From assembly GCA_963726405.1 (NCBI GenBank), contig CAVSCF010000012.1:1-64000 (forward strand): 64,000 nucleotides of DNA. The letters are read 5' to 3'. Below, piece by piece: positions 63,701 to 64,000 of this stretch; position 1 is the stretch's first letter; each line of letters opens with the position of its first letter. Both the position numbers and the translations under genes were made by a program. The notes beneath the pieces were generated by a model, which was not told the origin of the DNA, made no database searches, and was given only the letters and a program-made list of their open reading frames with translations. The DNA comes from JAOUJD01 sp963726405 (GTDB taxonomy: Bacteria; Pseudomonadota; Gammaproteobacteria; Burkholderiales; Burkholderiaceae_F).

Positions 63701-63871
63701 CGCAGCGTGTTCTGGGGTCCGATGGCGGTCGCCATCATGGGTGGACTGATCGTGGCCACGGCGCTGACGCTGCTCTTCCTGCCGGCGCTCTACGCCGCCG
63801 CCTTCCGCGTGCGCCGTCCGCAGCCGGCAGGCGGCGCCGCGGCCGGGGTCGCGGGACCGCAACCCGCCTAG
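60725..63871 (+). CDS. RND efflux transporter, AcrB/HAE1 family
   Basis: A 1048-residue inner-membrane pump. The proton-relay aspartates are in TM4 (ALGLLVDDAIIAVEMMVRKM). The second half shows FVAQLGVLALLGMIIRNSVI and ends at AAAFRVRRPQPAGGAAAG. GTG start at 60725. It forms a two-gene operon with the adaptor, under the TetR-type palindrome. Substrate unknown. It is only distantly similar to the pump at 21-24.5 kb. Confidence 0.93.
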   Translation: MVRGRFNLSAWALDHQPLLRYLMAVLLIGGAFAFSALGQDEDPPFTFRAMVVRAYWPGATAQQMAEQVTDKIEKKLQETPYLDKVRSYSKPGETLVFVLLKDSSPPREIQNVWYQVRKKIGDIRGQLPAGVQGPFFNDEFGDVYGVMFAFSTDGFTYRELKDYVEQARQDLLRVPNVAKVDLFGVQDEKVYIEISHRRLAQLGLDIGQLAQQLNAQNAVEGAGVVVLPTDNVQVRITGEFRAVEDLRQLPIRANGLTYKLGDVATITRGYVDPPRDKMRAGRRGEAGHQVIGLGVSMAKGGDIIELGKALAEAERRIEANLPIGIDMAKVADQPRAVSTSVNEFLRVLAEALVIVLAVSFVSLGLHTRPLRIDLRPGFVVLLTIPLVLAITFLGMWVLGINLHKISLGALIIALGLLVDDAIIAVEMMVRKMEEGYDRTAAVTFMYESTAFPMLTGTLITAAGFLPIALAKSAAGEYTFSIFGVTALALVISWFVAVLFVPLLGVWLLKPPAKAVDGEAHDLFASPFYSRFRRLVDWCVEWRKTVIAITVASLALGIVGFRFVEQQFFPDSVRVELVVNLWLPEGSSLEATELETKKFENWLAQQPEVDHWVSYVGTGAPRFYLPQDQQFNNSNLAEIIVTPRSLAERNQLRPRMIELFRNDFPNLRGRVKLLPNGPPVPYPVQFRVQGTDVATVRSIADKVKDIVRANPNTLGVNDNWNEQVKSLKLTLDQDKARALGVSSQALARAAQTILSGTTVAQFREGNELIDIVLRQPYEERAVMSRLADANIPTASGRSVPLSQLVKVELGWEPGIVWRENRNFTITVQSEVKDGVQGPTVTAQIDPQLATLRAQLPPGYSIDVAGAAEESAKAGKSIAVNIPLMLFIVFTLLMLQLHSFSRSLLVFLTGPLGFIGAAATLLVFRAPFGFVAQLGVLALLGMIIRNSVILVDQIERDRADGVPVWDAIVEAAVRRFRPIMLTAAAAVLAMIPLSRSVFWGPMAVAIMGGLIVATALTLLFLPALYAAAFRVRRPQPAGGAAAGVAGPQPA

Positions 63872-64000
63872 CGCACGCTCGTCGCAGTCACGCTCGGGAC
63901 GTAGCGCACCTCGGGCTGGGCCTGGAAGGGTCCGCTGACGGTGGATATTTCCTCGGCCAGCCGGAACGACCGCTCGCCGCCCGGTGTGATCGTCGACGGG
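63868..64000 (-). CDS. Partial CDS, C-terminus only, unknown
   Basis: On the minus strand an open frame enters from the window edge and stops at TAG 63870-63868. It ends with RLAEEISTVSGPFQAQPEVR and YVPSVTATSVR. Third-position GC is high, as in neighbouring genes. Forty-three residues are too few to assign a family. It converges with and overlaps the RND gene stop by four bases. Confidence 0.45.
   Translation of the reverse strand, partial: PSTITPGGERSFRLAEEISTVSGPFQAQPEVRYVPSVTATSVR

Overview
This 64 kb window is high-GC, gene-dense bacterial chromosome. The run phoH / bcp-Mth938 / alaC-hom-thrC-mobB-moeA-moaD-moaE, the complete System I ccm operon, and a TAXI-type TRAP transporter point to a betaproteobacterium (Rhodocyclales or Burkholderiales type). 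This placement is inferred from gene content and order; no rRNA or tRNA gene was seen.

Layout. (1) 0.6-9.9 kb: an extracellular electron transfer locus with two outer-surface decaheme OmcA/MtrC lipoproteins, a secreted helix-hairpin-helix protein between them, a periplasmic MtrA/DmsE-type decaheme cytochrome and an MtrB/PioB-type barrel. It ends at a strong terminator. (2) 10.2-17.3 kb: ccmABCDEFGHI, the machinery that attaches heme to all these cytochromes. (3) 17.3-20.7 kb: a collapsed hybrid-kinase remnant, an octaheme nitrite/sulfite reductase of the TvNiR (ONR) type with a CXXCK catalytic heme site, and a second CcmI/NrfG-like protein. (4) 20.7-27.2 kb, minus strand: a CsoR-family regulator, a DUF2892 protein, an RND pump with its adaptor, and two envelope proteins. 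(5) 27.6-33.7 kb: an anaerobic sulfatase maturase with a Cys-type sulfatase, a HAD phosphatase-like protein, small membrane proteins and an outer-membrane protein. Almost every reading frame here is broken. (6) 33.9-39.1 kb, minus strand: a Tat-exported molybdopterin oxidoreductase, a four-cluster ferredoxin, an NrfD anchor and a heme-bearing triple-rhodanese protein, probably a sulfur-compound respiratory enzyme. (7) 39.5-49.4 kb: a methyltransferase, a TRAP transporter (TAXI receptor, fused permease, DUF1850), a hybrid histidine kinase, and DHDPS-like, RraA-like and MaoC/FAS1-like catabolic enzymes. (8) 49.4-64 kb: housekeeping genes (PIN-PhoH, Bcp, threonine synthesis, molybdenum cofactor synthesis, fluoride channel) and a second RND pump.

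How it fits together. Regions 1, 2, 3 and 6 form one respiratory theme. Quinol electrons can leave by the MtrCAB conduit, go to nitrite or sulfite through ONR, or go to a sulfur substrate through the molybdoenzyme. The ccm operon supplies heme attachment, and mobB-moeA-moaD-moaE supply molybdenum cofactor. FNR/CRP-like dyads lie upstream of ONR, the first RND operon and the molybdoenzyme. CsoR-type dyads lie upstream of ONR and the RND operon that encodes the CsoR-family protein, which suggests shared control by anaerobiosis and by metal or persulfide.

Caution. Many genes, mainly in 0.6-3.4, 18-33.6 and 36-43.5 kb, carry single-base frameshifts although the protein sequence stays family-like on both sides. 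Most look like sequence errors rather than decay, but that cannot be proved from the sequence alone. Coordinates of broken genes span the whole reconstructed gene.
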